A stretch of DNA of 64,000 bases, from assembly GCA_963921425.1 (NCBI GenBank), contig OY992832.1, forward strand, positions 21,736,835-21,800,834, in the 5' to 3' direction. Below, piece by piece: positions 34,475-46,661 of this stretch. The DNA is from Dryas octopetala. Taxonomy: Eukaryota > Streptophyta > Magnoliopsida > Rosales > Rosaceae. Both the position numbers and the translations under genes were made by a program. The notes under the pieces are model-generated. The model was not told where the DNA came from. It did not search any database and saw nothing but the letters and a program-made list of their open reading frames with translations. Position 1 is the stretch's first letter. Every line of letters begins with the position of its first letter.

Positions 34475-36315
34475 AAAAACTTGAGCGTTACATATCACTG
34501 CCAAGCAATATAAGAACCTGAAAAGAAAGCCTGCAGTCTAACAGTGTGGCAGGGGAGGTTTATTAAAAATTACAAAAAAGGGAAATTAGAGAAGGACCTT
34601 GGTGTAGTTGGTTTAGCTCTATAGCAACCCCATCCTATTGGACTGTCAAGACGTACAAGAAATGCTGCATTGTCACTATTGACTTAGTGACTATAAAGAG
34701 TCACTTTTGTTGGGGAAGGTGACTGTTCTTATCATATGCTTAGGGGGTTATTCTAGTAGTGGATGGCTTGATGAAAATTCATGCAATTATTACTTCATTA
34801 AACATGACTACTTGCTTGTATATTTTTTAAACGTTTAGGTTGTTAGGTTATTTAGAGCTGTCATTTGTCTTCAATGGTAATTGGCGAATGACCCATTTTA
34901 TTATGCTTAAATATTAAGAATGCTAACTACATTTTCTTTCTACATTCTCCTTTAACATTCTCTCTTATTATTGTCATTATGCAGTGTATGTAGTCTCATG
35001 GCGATCAAAACTAAATATTTTATATCATTCTTTAAAGATTATATCTGCAAAAAAATTAACCAAATTAGAATCTAACACTGTTACCGAAATCGTTCGTTTA
35101 TTAATTTGATAATATTTACATGACCAAATGCTTTTCGATTTGGTTGATTTTTTTTTTACAGAGGTGATCTTTTAATAGTACTTAATTTTAAACTCCCTAA
35201 TCATCCCAAAACCCCTGCCATCCACCTGATTATATTCCAGGCATAAAATACACCCAAAATTACAAACCATGCCACTAAAACAAATTGTAACTAAAATTGA
35301 AACAAAATATTCACTGAAATTGAAATGTGAAACTATAACTAAACATGAAACTGAAATATTCAAATTGTAAATAAAACTGATACATAATATTAGGGGTGTG
35401 TAAAAATACTGAAAAACCGAACCAAACTGACAGGATCGGTTTGGTCCGATTTTATTTTTTATTTCGGTTAAGAAACCGATGATGAGAGGTTCGATTTTGG
35501 TTTTGAATATTAAAATTTTCATTTTTAACCAACCGAACCACCACTTTTATTATATATTAATTTTTAGGCTCAATTACATATTTGTCCTCCAACTATGACG
35601 CCGTTTTCAAGTGGGTCCACAAAAGCTTAAAAATTTCGAGTGCGTCCATGAACAATAAAAAACCTTGCAAAATTCACTTATGTCAAGGTGTCTGTCTGTC
35701 AAAGATGGTGTTAAGTGCCAACATGGACGATGTTAGCATGGAATTTTTTAATGACATCTATGCCATGTGGGAAAAAAATAATAAAAAAATGAAATGAAAT
35801 CATTTTTAAAATATTAAAAATAAAAACTAAAAAGCTTAAAACAATCCACAACCCACCCACCCACCCACGTATGCATATACCCAACCTACAACCCCTCCTT
35901 CTTCTTCCTCTTCCTCCTTTCTTCATGCTCACCATACATCTCTTCTTCTTCATCGTCTTTCCCTTGCCCACCCACTGTCGCACCCTGCTGCTGCCCCAAT
36001 GTTGTTGTCGTTTCCCTCCTCCTTTCTCTTTATGTCACTCTCTCTCATATACAACACGCATCCACAAATATAACACCAACATATCTGCAAATATACAACC
36101 AACATCCATTAATGTCAAGGGGTTTAAGCTTGACCTCACAAATTCAAACCCAAGACCCAAAGAACAATGAATCTGACACAAAGCTTGAAAATACATCCAA
36201 CCCAAATATCAAATTCAATCCCAAAAACACAGAGCAATGAATCAATCACAAGACTATGTTAAATCTGCCCAAATTATTCAAACCCACACTCAAAAATCAA
36301 AACCCAGAAAACAAT

Positions 36316-36356
<41 letters not shown>

Positions 36357-36690
36357 GAGGGGAGGCACCGACATGGTCGACCTCGACAATGACCGTGATG
36401 GATTCGGCAATGGCGGTGCTGCTAAGCTTCACCATGCCTTAAATCTCTTTGATGGTGGCTTCACTTCCCCCATTAGACCCACACCCTTCCCCGCTGCTAG
36501 AAAATCGCCTCTGCCCAGTTTCTCTCCCAGCCCTTCGATCAAGAGGGCCACGAGCTTTTTGATGATGCCCACTGAGTTCTGCCTCTTCCTTTCTTTATCC
36601 TCTCTCCTATCTCTCTGTCTCTCTAAAAAACTCAGTCTCTAAACGCAAGAAAGTAGAAAGAATCCCAAACCTCATCTAAACGTACCATTG
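34475..36690. other. Intergenic DNA with partial elements
   Basis: A hAT-type left end TAGGGGTGTGTAAAAA at 35391 begins a truncated copy ending near 35545. A second possible element begins at 35566 with AGGCTCAATTACATATTTGT, but its other end was not found. The 35.85-36.65 kb stretch is CT-rich and holds a GA microsatellite (36319-36351) that gives an artificial Arg-Glu repeat frame. No gene is supported. Confidence 0.5.
36319..36351. repeat. GA microsatellite
   Basis: About 16 GA units inside a CT/GA-rich stretch without a supported gene. Confidence 0.95.
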
Positions 36691-36699
36691 GTGTTAGGC

Positions 36700-39350
36700 T
36701 CTGGATCTGCGACTTCGATGATCCGTTGGGTCGAATTTGGGTTGAGATGTGAGCTAATTTGCTGGAGCCAAAGAGAAATTTCTAGTGAAATTTGGGTCCG
36801 GTCATTACAACTTTTCCCCCTTACAAAAATTTCGTCTTCGAAATTTAGTATGTCCGGTAAAAGATAAGTAAATCTCGAACTCGTAACTTCTGTCAAGTTT
36901 CCAAGCCGATTCCTCTAATGTATGATTCAACTGAGAGACTTGACCAAGGGAAATCTCCCCTTATGTATAATACCTTGCTTCTTTGATCCAACCAAAGGTA
37001 TATTACTCTTCGAAGTGAATTGTCGCTATAACGAAATCCAAAAGGTGAGCCACAAACTCCTATCTTGAAGTTATAATTAATGATGGTAAACCATGTAACT
37101 CGTTAGGTAATCCACTAAAAGTTTCATCATTGTACCACGGGAGTAAGTGTCACAAATAGGTAACGAGAAAGTGTCTTTGTGTCCATCCAAAAATTCAAGG
37201 TGAGACGTCAAGATCATTATCAACATATGATCGTGTACTATACCTTATGTTCGTAACAATATGTGATTGATATTCTAACTCTTTTACTTTACTTGACTTG
37301 TACATCCTCAACTTGTGTGATTAGTAATTGTAGCCCATGTAACCTTTTGTCTTATCCGAAGAAAATTCGAATTCTTGCCCAAGCTAACTCAATTCCTATT
37401 GACCTCGCTAATCCCTCTGTTGACCACGCTTCCGTTGCGCTATTCTGATTGACCATCTGATCTCTAAATGTATCTAATAGTATCCAAAATAAAACCTGAT
37501 CACAATCTTAAGAATCGTTAATATGACTACATCCTTTCAACCATTCCTTAATCATTATCCATGGAAATAAGAATAAGCTCTGATCATGAACGAATGAGTC
37601 ATTTTTAAGCATCCATCATTTCTTTAGAAACGTACGATGCATTCAAACACATTTTGACTCCAAATAACCAAGTTCTTTCAATTGATACTTACGTCTCTTA
37701 AATGATCTAACTCCTCATTACCATCCAACAAGTCATCATCATATCAATCCATCGAGTAATCATAGGCCCCAAGTTGAGAAGGGTTAGTGGAATTACAACA
37801 ATTTTAAGTTCACTCTATAAATAAAATCATCACTTCATATGCTATCGATTTATGATGTCTTTCCTCTTCTATTATCAACCCTTACTTAAATTCAATCATT
37901 GAATATATTACTTTTCATATGCCTACTTCCTTCTAGTTCCTCCTATCATTCCTCATCTCGAGTCATGTCTTTCAAAGTGGGTTTCCTGTTTAATTATTTA
38001 TTTACAAATTTCATATGAGGATTTATTTATTCGAGTTGCAATTAATCCTTTAGAGAGTTCTCCATATTTCATGTTTATGAGTTTTCTTTTGTATTAGGAG
38101 GGTTCACGGGTTTTGTGATGATATTCGAAAAGTGTTTGCGAAATGAGTTTTTAAATTTGGGGGCTTTCAAAGAAAACTAAACTTAAGAAAAAAGGAGTTG
38201 TTTTTTTAAATGTTTTTTTGAAAGAAATGTATTTATTTATGTTTATATACATGGCTCATTAAAAGAGAAAGAGATTTAAATGTTTGAGTTTTGAGGTTTT
38301 TCACGTGCCCGAGGTTCGGGACGTTACAAAATGGTATCAGAGTTAAACTCGACCGGAAGTGTGTGGATTGCAAGAGATAAGGACCAAGACCCTGAGTAGG
38401 TGGCTGTGAGAGGCAGTGGCAGGCTACTAGGTGAGGAGAAGTGAGTGATCTCACACTACCCGGGTGAGGAAAGGTGTTGTTACTAAGAAAGAAAATTGAA
38501 AAAAGCCTGAGAAAGGCAAGTTGAAAAAGTTTGAGAAAATCAGTTTAAGAAAGAAAATGATTTTTAAAGGAAAAGTTTTAAAGTTTATTTTTGTCCATTC
38601 ACTGAGATTATTTTCTCACGTTTTGGTTTTAACGTTCCCTCCAGATATTAGAGATCGTTAAAGTAGGATCGCACTACGTCGAGGCATTCGAGTTTCTCAT
38701 CTCCACCTTATCGGTGTTGGACCCTACAGGATCACTCTAGATTCCATGGTGGAATCTGGGGTCGGTCCTGTCAATAACCAACAACAAGAGGATGTCAAAG
38801 GGATCAAGAATATATCCAAATCGAGTTATGTCGATTGCCAAATTCGCAGGAAATCGACAAGGATCTACTGCGGGCTTAGGGCCTTCGATATGCCATCATC
38901 TGTGGTCGGATGAACAATATGAGCTCACCAACACACTCAATGTGACGAGGAGAAACCATTGTGGCTAGTCAAACACCTAGACACTGCCAAAAAACACGGA
39001 TTTCCGACAAAGGGGTTGGATAAATTTTCCTTCAATTCCCCTTGATTGACTTTCTGGACTAAAGAAGGACACCATGACGATCAATGTGTTGAGAGGATGA
39101 AGTCTTAGGTGGTTCGGTGTCGCAATTCCGTTGGAGAAGTTGGATTGCCCTCGTGAGAGTGAATATGTTTGTCTTCAATTTTTTGTGGTAACAGATTATC
39201 TGGGCAAACGAAGGACAGAGGAAGAGAAAGGATGAGGAAAGAAAGCCTTAATTTGGGGCCGGTTTCAATCAGAGAAAGGGTGCAGGAGATAGAAAAAGGA
39301 GAGAATGAGAGAGAGATAGAGAGTGAGTGAGTGAGTGAGCAAAATGGGAA
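36700..39350 (+). mobile_element. LTR retrotransposon fragment, Ty3-like, with primer-binding site
   Basis: At about 38318-38343 the sequence reads GGGACGTTACA followed by a short gap and TGGTATCAGAGTT. This is a typical LTR end plus a primer-binding site complementary to initiator tRNA-Met. The upstream 36.7-38.3 kb includes 'ccttacaaaaatttcgtc', a phrase common in Ty3/gypsy plant LTRs. After the primer site, 38.35-39.35 kb is leader or gag-like DNA without an intact frame. No second LTR is in the window. The start of the LTR is not fixed. Confidence 0.6.
38331..38343 (+). other. Retrotransposon primer-binding site
   Basis: TGGTATCAGAGTT lies just after a GTTACA LTR end. The consensus in plant LTR elements is TGGTATCAGAGC. 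Confidence 0.75.
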
Positions 39351-39655
39351 TTAACATAATTAAAAAAGTCTTAATTTGGTCTTTGTATGTGGACCAGAGG
39401 TTTTGGGAAAGATCTAAATGTAAATAAGGGGTTATAAATTAGAGTTATTTATACTTATACCCCCTGAGGTTTCAAAACTGTTGCATATAACTCCCTACAG
39501 TGAGACGAAAAATGATGAGAATGTATGCACAAAGGCATGCTAAGAGGGTGAAATGGCCTAATAAGATTACTCAAGGTGTAAGATTCAACCTCAATACAAA
39601 TATTTATTTCTTTATTTATTTATTGTTTTCTCTTTCAAGGGTTATATGCAAATTT

Positions 39656-40621
39656 TAGGGCTGCCATTTGGTTTGGTTTTTACTGAACCGACCGAATTTT
39701 TTTGGTTTGGTATACCGATGTTCACAATTCGAAAATCAGAAATCCGAAACCGAAAATATCCGAAAAAAGTTGGTTTGGTTTTGGTAAAAACTGAAAAAAG
39801 TTAGTAAACCGACCGATTACCGAAAATTATTACCGAAAGAAACCGAATCGATTATTACCGAAAAAACCAAAATATATACCGAAAAAACTGAAACAATTAC
39901 CGAAATTTAGTTATATATGCTTATATAATACTATTATGTTAGTGGTACAATAAATATTAAATTACTAATATCTTAAACAACTATAAAAAAAATATAATTG
40001 TATAATGTTATCATATTAATATTATCAAAAGTGTGAGTTAAGATATAGAGTCATTCTCTAATAAGTAAATGTTATTATTTTTAGGAAAATAAAAATCTCA
40101 TCTTTAGGTAAGTAATGCATATATATATATATATATATATATATACACTCAGATTTATTGGTATATATACATACTAAATTAATATGATATGTACTAATAC
40201 ATATTATTAAACTAATTATACTAGTATATATTATTACTAGGGTAAAATACTAGTACTATACTAAACTACCAATACTACTCGTGCAAATATATATTCATCA
40301 AACATTATATTTTATGCATCATATTTGATTAAATTTTAATTTATATGGGTATATAATAATTAGAATTATTATAATTAAACTGAAAATGAACCGAAGATAT
40401 ACCGAAAATGAACTGAAGATATACCGAAGTAAATCGAAAAATGAACCGAAAATATCCGATACCAAAAGTACCGAAATCGAACCGAAAACTGAAATTTACC
40501 AAAAATTACCGAACCAAAAAATACCAAAACTGAAAAATACCGAAATCGAAAAATACCGAATTTTTTGGTTTTGGTTTGGTAAGCCCCAATACCGATCCGA
40601 ACCAACCGATGGGCAGCCCTA
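39656..40621. mobile_element. hAT-like MITE with TAGGGCTGCC ends
   Basis: It begins TAGGGCTGCC and ends GGCAGCCCTA. Flanks TATGCAAA and TATGCAAT are nearly equal, though three T bases lie between the left flank and the element. Inside are dense 'accgaa' words (39.7-39.9 and 40.38-40.58 kb) and an AT tract. The Phe/Gly/Ser frame at 40375-40605 is a by-product of these words. Confidence 0.7.
40117..40144. repeat. AT microsatellite within the hAT-like MITE
   Basis: About 14 AT units. Confidence 0.85.
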
Positions 40622-40917
40622 TATGCAATAGTTTTAAAACTTCATGAGATGTATGTGTAATTTTTAAAACCTAATGAGGTGTATGTGAAAATACAATAAA
40701 CCTTAGGGGGTATAAGTGTCATTAAAGATTAGGGTTTTGAATTAATCTAATTCATAAATGAGAATTTTTTATAATTTACTAACTTTTAAAGGATGTTGTA
40801 AAAATTAAACAATTTGGATTATGAGACTATACGTTGTAATAAGAATAATATAAGAAAATGTTGAAGAATAAGATAAAAAAGAGAAAGTAGCTAGACATTT
40901 CTCTAGGTTTTATATTT

Positions 40918-41665
40918 AGGCATAAATTCAATTTAGACACATAACTATATATGCTATTTTAATGGGGTCCACGAACTTTCAAATATTTCAAATATACACC
41001 TGATTTATTATGTAAATTGAAAAATGAAATTTTGTCTATCAATTTATTGAGAGATCAGTTAAATGTCAGCTTGGCTTTTGCTAACGGGGATTAATTGGCG
41101 ACGTGGCACCAACTCAGCATACATTTCCCGCCAAATGAGCAACACATGTCCACTTGACACGAGCCCACACACCCATCACCTCTTTCTCGCTCGTCGAACG
41201 CTCTCCTGACCATTTAGTCTCCCAAAAACATCACGTTTTTTCCCAAATTCGAATATAAATTTCTCACTTGTGTTCAACGAGCGAGAAAGAAATGATGAAT
41301 TTGTGGACCTGTGTCAGGGGTTAGGTGGAACCGTGTCGCTCATTTCGTCGAAAATGAGCGACACGGGTCCACCTAACCCCTGACACGGGCCCACAAACTC
41401 TCTCTTTCTCTCTCTATTATTATTAAATTGTGGGCCTGTGTCGCACATTTGGCGGGAAATGTTTGCTGAGATAGCGCCACATCGCCAAGTAATCCCGGTC
41501 AGCAAAAGCCAAGCTGTCATTTAACTGATCTCTCAACGAATCAATGGACAGAAATTCATTTTTCAATTTAGATAATAGATCGGGTGTGTATTTGAAATAT
41601 TTTAAAGTTCATGGACCCCGTTGAAATAGCTTATATAGTTATGTGTCTAAATTGAATTTATGCCT
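40918..41665. mobile_element. Long-TIR foldback element with 7-bp TSD
   Basis: Arms of about 235 bases start AGGCATAAATTCAATTTAGA (left) and, on the opposite strand, at the right end. TATATTT flanks both sides (40911-40917 and 41666-41672). The centre near 41300-41400 holds a second, nearly perfect hairpin around GACACGGGTCCACC / GGTGGAACCGTGTC. No coding capacity is seen. Confidence 0.85.
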
Positions 41666-41672
41666 TATATTT

Positions 41673-43349
41673 ATGATGAAATCGAGTCGTACATAAATAC
41701 CCTTTCACCTACAAATCTACAAATTACAATGATCATTTTGTGACTTTTGTCAACTGATTTACACAAAATTGCTGATTTGTCTTTAATTGAAAAAAATTTA
41801 AAATACAAGAGCACATTTAGTAAAATTGAAAGTCAATTATTTTCCAAGCAAATTCAAAATTTCAAAGCTTCTATAACCATCCTATTGAACCCAAATAAAC
41901 TACAGGTACGAGATTTTCTGAATTCTAGTAGTCAACAAATTCGAGTCTTTAGGGAACTGGTCGATCATGAACCTAGAGTTTTGTTGCTCACGCCAATCTG
42001 TAAGTCTTCCCTTTCATTTCCATTCGCGCCAGCTTCAATTATTTGTTGACTTTTAATTTGTAGAATCTGTTTGTTTCCCGAGAAAATTCTGGGAAGGGAA
42101 ATAATTTATTGTTTCAATCATACATGGCTCTGTCTGATTCAATTGTTTGTATTTGGATTGGATTGGTTGAGACGGAGCCTAATTGAACTGTTTTCGAATA
42201 AGTTGAACCTAACCTAGCTATTTACATTTGATTGGAGTGGAATTTGTATCTTCTTTAAACCTAAAGAACACGTCCTATTGTCAACAATTTATATGTATAT
42301 ATATTATTGAATAACCGTTATTTTATTGATAATAGGAGGATTGAATTGATTAGATTAGATTTCAGCGTTATTGTAAGATAACTTATGGCTTTTCAGTAGT
42401 TTCCGATGAATTTGATTGTTTTAATTTTGCTTCATTTACCAAATGAAATTCTTTTTTTGCTACATTTATAGAATCTTCTCATGTCCTGCTTCACTGAAAA
42501 TTGGGTTAGTTTGGTTGCTGAGTTCGAGTAAATAATTGTTATTGGAATGTGCTTTGTATTTCTGTAGGGCTCCATTTGTTTAAACGGGAATTAGTTCCTG
42601 AGATAATTTCCCAGGTCAGAAAAATTGGATGTTAGTTTAAACAGAAAATAGTTCCTGACAAAAAGGAACTTTTAGTCGGAAAGTTTTCTGGATGTTTGTT
42701 TCCTAAGAAAATTTTTGGATACATGTGAGCATTACTTTTGTTCAATTGTTCAAGGAGATATTTTGTGAACCTAAGAACGATCAAGAAAAACAGTTGTTGG
42801 AAAGGAATCTTCTAAATCTATGGAACAACAAAAAATTTACTAAAGATTCTATTAGAACAATTTACATCAAAATTTTATTTTTCCATCGAAAAATTGGAGG
42901 CTTTCTGAAATAAATTTCCAAGATACATGAAGATTCCTTTATTCTTTTCTCATGAAATGTTTTCTAATAGAAGAGACCCAAAATCTTCTCCACCTGGTAT
43001 TAAGTTGGAGCATAGACTGAATCACAATCAATCTCTCGATAGAATTTTCCTAAAGCTACCAAATATCAGTTCTTTCTATCAAAGGGAAATTTGCTAGAAA
43101 TTTTATCCCTTAAATTCTAATTCATGTCGAGACTGATGGATCCCAAGTTAATTTAATATTTCCAAGATTATAAACCAAAACAACATAAAGTGTGGAATAT
43201 AGAATGTGAGTTGTGCTTCTTTTATTTAGTTATGCTGACTAACTGAAGATTCTCGTTAAGAGGGAGGAATATAGTGAATACCAAATCTGATTTGTGAAGC
43301 TTATTTTGCTTGGTTTGAATTTTGAACAGGTTTTGTAGAACTGTGAACG
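41673..43349 (+). other. Likely leader and leader intron of the small membrane gene
   Basis: A possible leader exon ends near 41999 (CACGCCAATCT|GTAAGTC). An acceptor TTTTGAACAG ends at 43330, 20 bases before the start codon. 42545-42960 contains 'ggctccatttgtttaaac' and 'agttcctga' phrases that look like a MITE. No other gene is seen. Confidence 0.4.
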
Positions 43350-46193
43350 ATGTCAAGACCTGTACTGCTTGTTTTTCTGCTTATTGTTCTCATAATCACT
43401 TCCCAGTTTGAGTGGAAGCAACCACTTGTGGTTGACCTTGACTCAACTCCAAGTATCTCACAAAAGCAGAATCAGAACTCAAACAGGGAAGAAGCTGTAA
43501 AAGAGAAGGTAATAAGTCTCTTACTTATATTCCAGTATTTTCTTTTTATCTTTATTTTTGATAAGTTAGTAATCCAGTATGCTTTATTCACTTTGAACTT
43601 CCCATATTCTTTGATTCAGAAATGGAGTTGTTTATTATGCAAAAGATTTCTTGAATTTTAAGGATGAGCTGCATATTATATATATATATATATTTTTTTA
43701 ATCTAGGTGTCTTTTTTAAGCTAAAATGTTATTAGCATGCTGATGATTTTGCTTGAAACCAAAATTATATGCCTTTACCAGTTGTTATTGTGAAGTTTGC
43801 ACTATCTTAATGAACTGCAAGCTTGTGAGCGCTTCATTTAATTAAGCTGATTCTGTTTGATGTGCTTTTCATAGATCATTATTCTCACATCAATGATTCA
43901 AAGTCCAAAAGCCAATTTACATAGGCAATTCCAAGATAATTAAAGGGGTTAAATACTTTAATGCTCCTAAACTTAAAAATTTCCAATTGACCCCTTGAAG
44001 TTTGATTCTCGTGTTCAGTAACACAAAATGAAACATCTGTTTGACAACCTTATGGAACAAGGGCAACTTCTTCATTCAGGTCCTACCTACTCCTCTTATA
44101 CCTTCCAACTCTTAAGCCTTAAAATTTCTCACCATTCCATCTTCTTCCCTCCCACGTTCTCTTCCTTCCTGCCAATACCCAAGAGCTTAAGATATAGATG
44201 ATTTGCCCCACATGCTTATCTTTAGAAACCATGAATCTATAATTCTCACCTGAATGGATGAAATTGCCCTCGTTTCGTCAGATTTTTAAACAGATGTTTC
44301 ATTTTGTCATTGCTAAACACCCAAATTAATGTTTAAGGACTCAACTGGGAAGTTATAATGTTCAGGGACCAAAATGGGAAGCCGGTCAAGTTCAGGTTAA
44401 CTCCTAAATCTCTAAATTCTAATGAAATAAACATAATTTTTGGCTTTGTGCTATGCCTAAAATAGATATAGAATTTCTTTTTGCTTCCATCACCAATCTT
44501 CCTAGTTGGAAAACTTGATCTCAAGTTTTGTAATGCTGAAATATAGGAACTCATGTAATCCAGAATGCCAATCAGCTTTACCTCTAATCTTGGAGGAAGA
44601 AAAATTAATGAGTTATTGTTTTCAGAGTTATAATTAAACAATTAGATCAATAAGGAATCATGAAATCAATTGATACATTATCTACCAAGAGTAGGCACAT
44701 TCAAATATTTGATTTTGGTGCTTTCTTCGACCTGAAAAGTTTCTTTGACTTCCTTGACTTCAGTATCATACTTCTCTTGCTCTTGTCCAATTTCCCTCGT
44801 TATCCTCCTTTGTGACAACCATGGACTTTGTTTCCTCATGACTTTCTTGTGCTCTGTATGGTGGGGTTGAATGAGAGGAGTTGATTCTTGCTCTATAGGT
44901 TCCTTGACTATTGAGTCTTGACTCTTATGCATGTTTACCTTGTTGAGTAATATGATAGTTTATACTGATATGCAGAACAAGGACAGAAAATAGAGGAGAC
45001 GAGAAAGAATGGAGGGACATAGAAATAGAAGCTTACGGAGGAGGAGAAGTAGAACAAGGGAAGAGAGAAAGGAAATTAGGCTAAACTCTTTTCCTTTTAG
45101 CTGATAAAATTAGGGCAAACTGAAAACAAATTTTCACATCAACATGCCAAAGCCTAAAACCCTGTTACGATAAGGCCTATTTATATAGGCAATCCCAACT
45201 TAATTGATAATTGGAATAATAAACACTGAAACAATAATTATTATCTGAATTATAATTAATAAAAAATAACTCCTTAAATTCTATTAACATAAACATAATT
45301 TCTGAACATACTCTTACGCCTAACTTAAACACAATTTCTTTCTGTATCTGTCATCATCACTTTATAGAAAATGCTAAAAGCAAGGTAATATAGGGCTTCA
45401 TTTATTCTTCTTCTTTTATTTTATTTTTTATCATGCTTGTTTCCTATGGTTATCATCTCTTTTTTTTTTTTTTTTTTTTTTTTTTGTTATAATGAGAATG
45501 CTTGGGATTCAAGCATACTTTTTTATGGTGCTTGGTTTCTATAGTTTCTAGCACTTTTTTTATTATTTTTTGTAGAGCTGTTATGGTGCTTGGACTTTAT
45601 GCATACTAGTGTCTGTGTAGAGCTGTTAGCATGCATGTGTAGTAACAAGGATAATGAATCAAGGAGCTGGTATCTTTCAAAAAATTTCATGCTTTGGGTG
45701 ATTTTACAGTTATAAGTCATGTGACTTATGTGTTATGGAGGATGTAGTGACTTTCCATAACCTAATGGGAGGAATTGACATTAGTGGGACCAGTGTAGCT
45801 TTGTTATGGATAGACTGATATTATAGCCTAGATGAGGGAAATGCTTTCTTGCTGTATCTGAAATTAATATTCATATACAATGGTGTAAAGTAAATTGTTA
45901 AATCTGCTCTAATGATCTGTTTCTACTCCATCTTTCAAGTGAATCTACATATATTGTGAAGTTCTTTTGTGGCTTCTAAGGTTTTACATGTGTCCCTCAA
46001 ATTTAACAAGTCTCGCATGTCACAGATCATATTATTGCAAGAGAAGAACATTCAGAGACTTAATGAGCTTGTTCGTAGTCTCCGGGAACAGTTGCTTCAG
46101 TGTAGGAGCAAGAATGAGACAACAAATCACACCGTAAGCTTCCTAACTGAACATGTTACTGAACTTGAACGGCATCAGATATACGAGGACTAG
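43350..46193 (+). CDS. Small single-pass membrane protein with coiled coil, 108 aa, function unknown
   Basis: Exons 43350-43508 and 46026-46193 join in phase 0. The protein starts MSRPVLLVFLLIVLIITSQF, an N-terminal signal-anchor or signal peptide of about 17 residues, followed by a polar stretch (KQNQNSNREEAVKEK). Exon 2 encodes the heptad-like IILLQEKNIQRLNELVRSLR and EQLLQCRSKNET, ending with LTEHVTELERHQIYED. The join gives a continuous coiled coil across the splice site, which supports the model. This resembles an uncharacterised conserved plant protein. It probably sits in the ER or Golgi membrane with the coiled coil available for partners; that is inference. The 2.5-kb intron contains a TIR-like repeat (43944-44405). 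Confidence 0.75.
43944..44405. mobile_element. Long-TIR element in the intron of the small membrane gene
   Basis: The word AAATGAAACATCTGTTT occurs near 44025 and inverted near 44288. Outer parts start AGGGGTTAAATACTTTAA and, in reverse, AGGAGTTAACCTGAACTTG. The target duplication does not match clearly, so the limits are approximate. Confidence 0.6.
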
Positions 46194-46218
46194 GTTTGAG
46201 CCTGTGGAGGTATATGGC

Positions 46219-46461
46219 TAATACTGTGTTATATGTTTGACCTGTATAAACCATTGTTTGCGACCAAGTTTCACAATGAAGTTTCCATCTTGTTTAGGTT
46301 TAGAATGGAAACTATTCAAGTGCCAATTGCACACCACACCTAATACTGTGTTATATGTTTGACCTGTATAAACTATTGTTGCGACCAAGTTTCACAATGA
46401 AGTTTCCATTTTGTTTAGGTTTAGAATGGAAACTATTCAAGTGCCAATTGCACACCACACC
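46219..46461. repeat. 122-bp tandem duplication in the likely 3' UTR
   Basis: The unit from TAATACTGTGTTATATGTTT to CAATTGCACACCACACC occurs twice with few differences, 26 bases after the stop codon of the small membrane gene. Confidence 0.95.
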
Positions 46462-46605
46462 TAGGCAGAAGTCATTCAAGTGTAGAGTTCATATCTCAAA
46501 GAAGCTTCTGGTCACATTTTAAATACTTTTCCTTCTGATTAAAGGAATGTTATGGCCAGAGCAATTATTTATGCAAAGAAAGTTGTATTTATGCATATTA
46601 TTTAT

Positions 46606-46609
<4 letters not shown>

Positions 46610-46658
<49 letters not shown>
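46610..46658. repeat. GA microsatellite
   Basis: About 24 GA units. Confidence 0.95.

Positions 46659-46661
<3 letters not shown>

Larger units (their letters stand above)
39436..40727. mobile_element. TIR element interrupted by a hAT-like MITE
   Basis: Left ACTTATACCCCCTGAGGTTT and right (reverse) ACTTATACCCCCTAAGGTTT are inverted. Outside the insertion the arms continue through 'gttgcatata' wording on both sides. The exact outer ends and target duplication could not be fixed. Confidence 0.65.

Noticed and set aside
36256..36642. 128-aa frame with an Arg-Glu run
   Set aside because: It arises from a GA microsatellite and a CT-rich stretch. No splice signals or domain support a gene.
40375..40631. 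Phe/Gly/Arg-rich frame
   Set aside because: It comes from repeated 'accgaa' words in a hAT-like MITE.
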